A stretch of 64,000 nt of DNA from the NCBI GenBank assembly GCA_963678675.1, contig OY783195.1, positions 17,639,342-17,703,341 of the forward strand, read 5' to 3'. A model generated the notes under the pieces. It was given only the letters and a program-made list of their open reading frames with translations, was not told where the DNA came from and made no database searches. A program made the position numbers and the translations under genes. This document shows, piece by piece, positions 63,580 to 64,000 of this stretch (the stretch's first letter is position 1; each line of letters opens with the position of its first letter). This stretch comes from Xiphydria camelus. Its lineage: Eukaryota; Arthropoda; Insecta; Hymenoptera; Xiphydriidae.

Positions 63580-64000
63580 CGAGCCCCGTCCCGCTTCAGT
63601 TGCCCCGCCCACTAAAATAACAATTATTAAATGAATTGTATTGTTACTGCTGCCTTATATTTTATCTAGGCTGAAATGTGATGTCTTGTAGTACACTGCA
63701 CGGCACAATGTGTTTCATAATGTACAATTTAGACAAAAAATCAGAATTGAAGAAAATAGCGCTTTTGGTCATATTTTATCCGCCGGCTATTTCGAGCATT
63801 TCGAGCATTATATACGAATTAATTATTTAATTAATTAATTACGAATTGCGGCCGTTATTAAAAACAAAGGCGATGTTACCCAGTGGTGAATTTTTCAAGA
63901 TTTGCAATATTTTTTTCCTTTTGTTTGTAGTTTATTATCGTAACATGAATAAACTGCTAGTAGGTCTTACGCTCTGTAAAAATGTTGGTTGAAAAATAAA
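63580..64000. mobile_element. foldback element CGAGCCC, copy 2, runs off the window
   Basis: TA-CGAGCCCCGTCCCGCTTCAG at the left. The following sequence matches copy 1 read from its right end (GCGGCCGTTATTAAAAACAAA and AGCATTTCGAGC in inverted order). The other end is beyond 64,000. Confidence 0.8.

Overview
The window looks like transposon-saturated, probably heterochromatic DNA from an insect, most likely a hymenopteran such as an ant. The reasons are eukaryotic splice signals, microsatellites, no bacterial-style operons, and the transposon mix: a BEL/Pao retrotransposon with a tRNA-Tyr primer site, mariner/Tc1 relatives, piggyBac-like, THAP+DDE_4/YqaJ (ISL2EU-like), Helitrons, TA-flanked foldbacks and tRNA-derived SINEs. 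The species is an inference. I found no conserved host gene, no functional tRNA or rRNA gene and no CRISPR array. Nearly every coding remnant belongs to a mobile element and nearly all are broken.

Layout. 1-10,938: a large inverted repeat (arms 1-1,365 and 9,555-10,938; the left arm runs off the window) enclosing MITEs, palindromic foldbacks whose ends read TA-CAGGGTG, a TTAA-flanked element that landed inside one of them, and a TIR element that carries a 5S rRNA-like segment. 11,000-14,600: a near-perfect palindromic MITE and an LTR-like fragment. 14,613-20,586: one degenerate BEL/Pao retrotransposon with gag, protease, RT and integrase-end remnants, a 60-bp tandem array in its leader, and a nested solo LTR. 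20,587-23,640 and 34,746-38,700: two partly inverted copies of the same repeat cluster. 23,690-27,180: composite 12-bp and 30-bp minisatellites around a TE-associated Cys-rich pseudogene. 27,634-34,163: a second TTAA-type element with a possible Helitron, approximately 200-bp repeats, a palindromic mariner and a 1-kb foldback with a 4-bp target duplication.

40,148-60,480 is the most informative stretch. A SWIM + YqaJ-exonuclease pseudogene on the plus strand converges on a THAP + DDE_4 transposase pseudogene on the minus strand. Together they look like one old ISL2EU-type transposon. The transposase gene is split into pieces by three insertions: a 7.1-kb TTAA-flanked piggyBac-like unit (44,065-51,192), a second 5S-bearing TIR element (51,855-53,028) and a 6.8-kb composite (53,218-60,026). 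Each insertion carries further nested elements, including a Helitron with a PIF1 helicase tail and a 352-bp tandem hairpin array. 60,478-64,000: a MITE, a Tc1 transposase fossil and two copies of another foldback.

Several insertions can be dated relative to each other because an empty site is present elsewhere in the window. The overall picture is repeated transposition into transposons, with palindromic non-autonomous derivatives far outnumbering coding copies.
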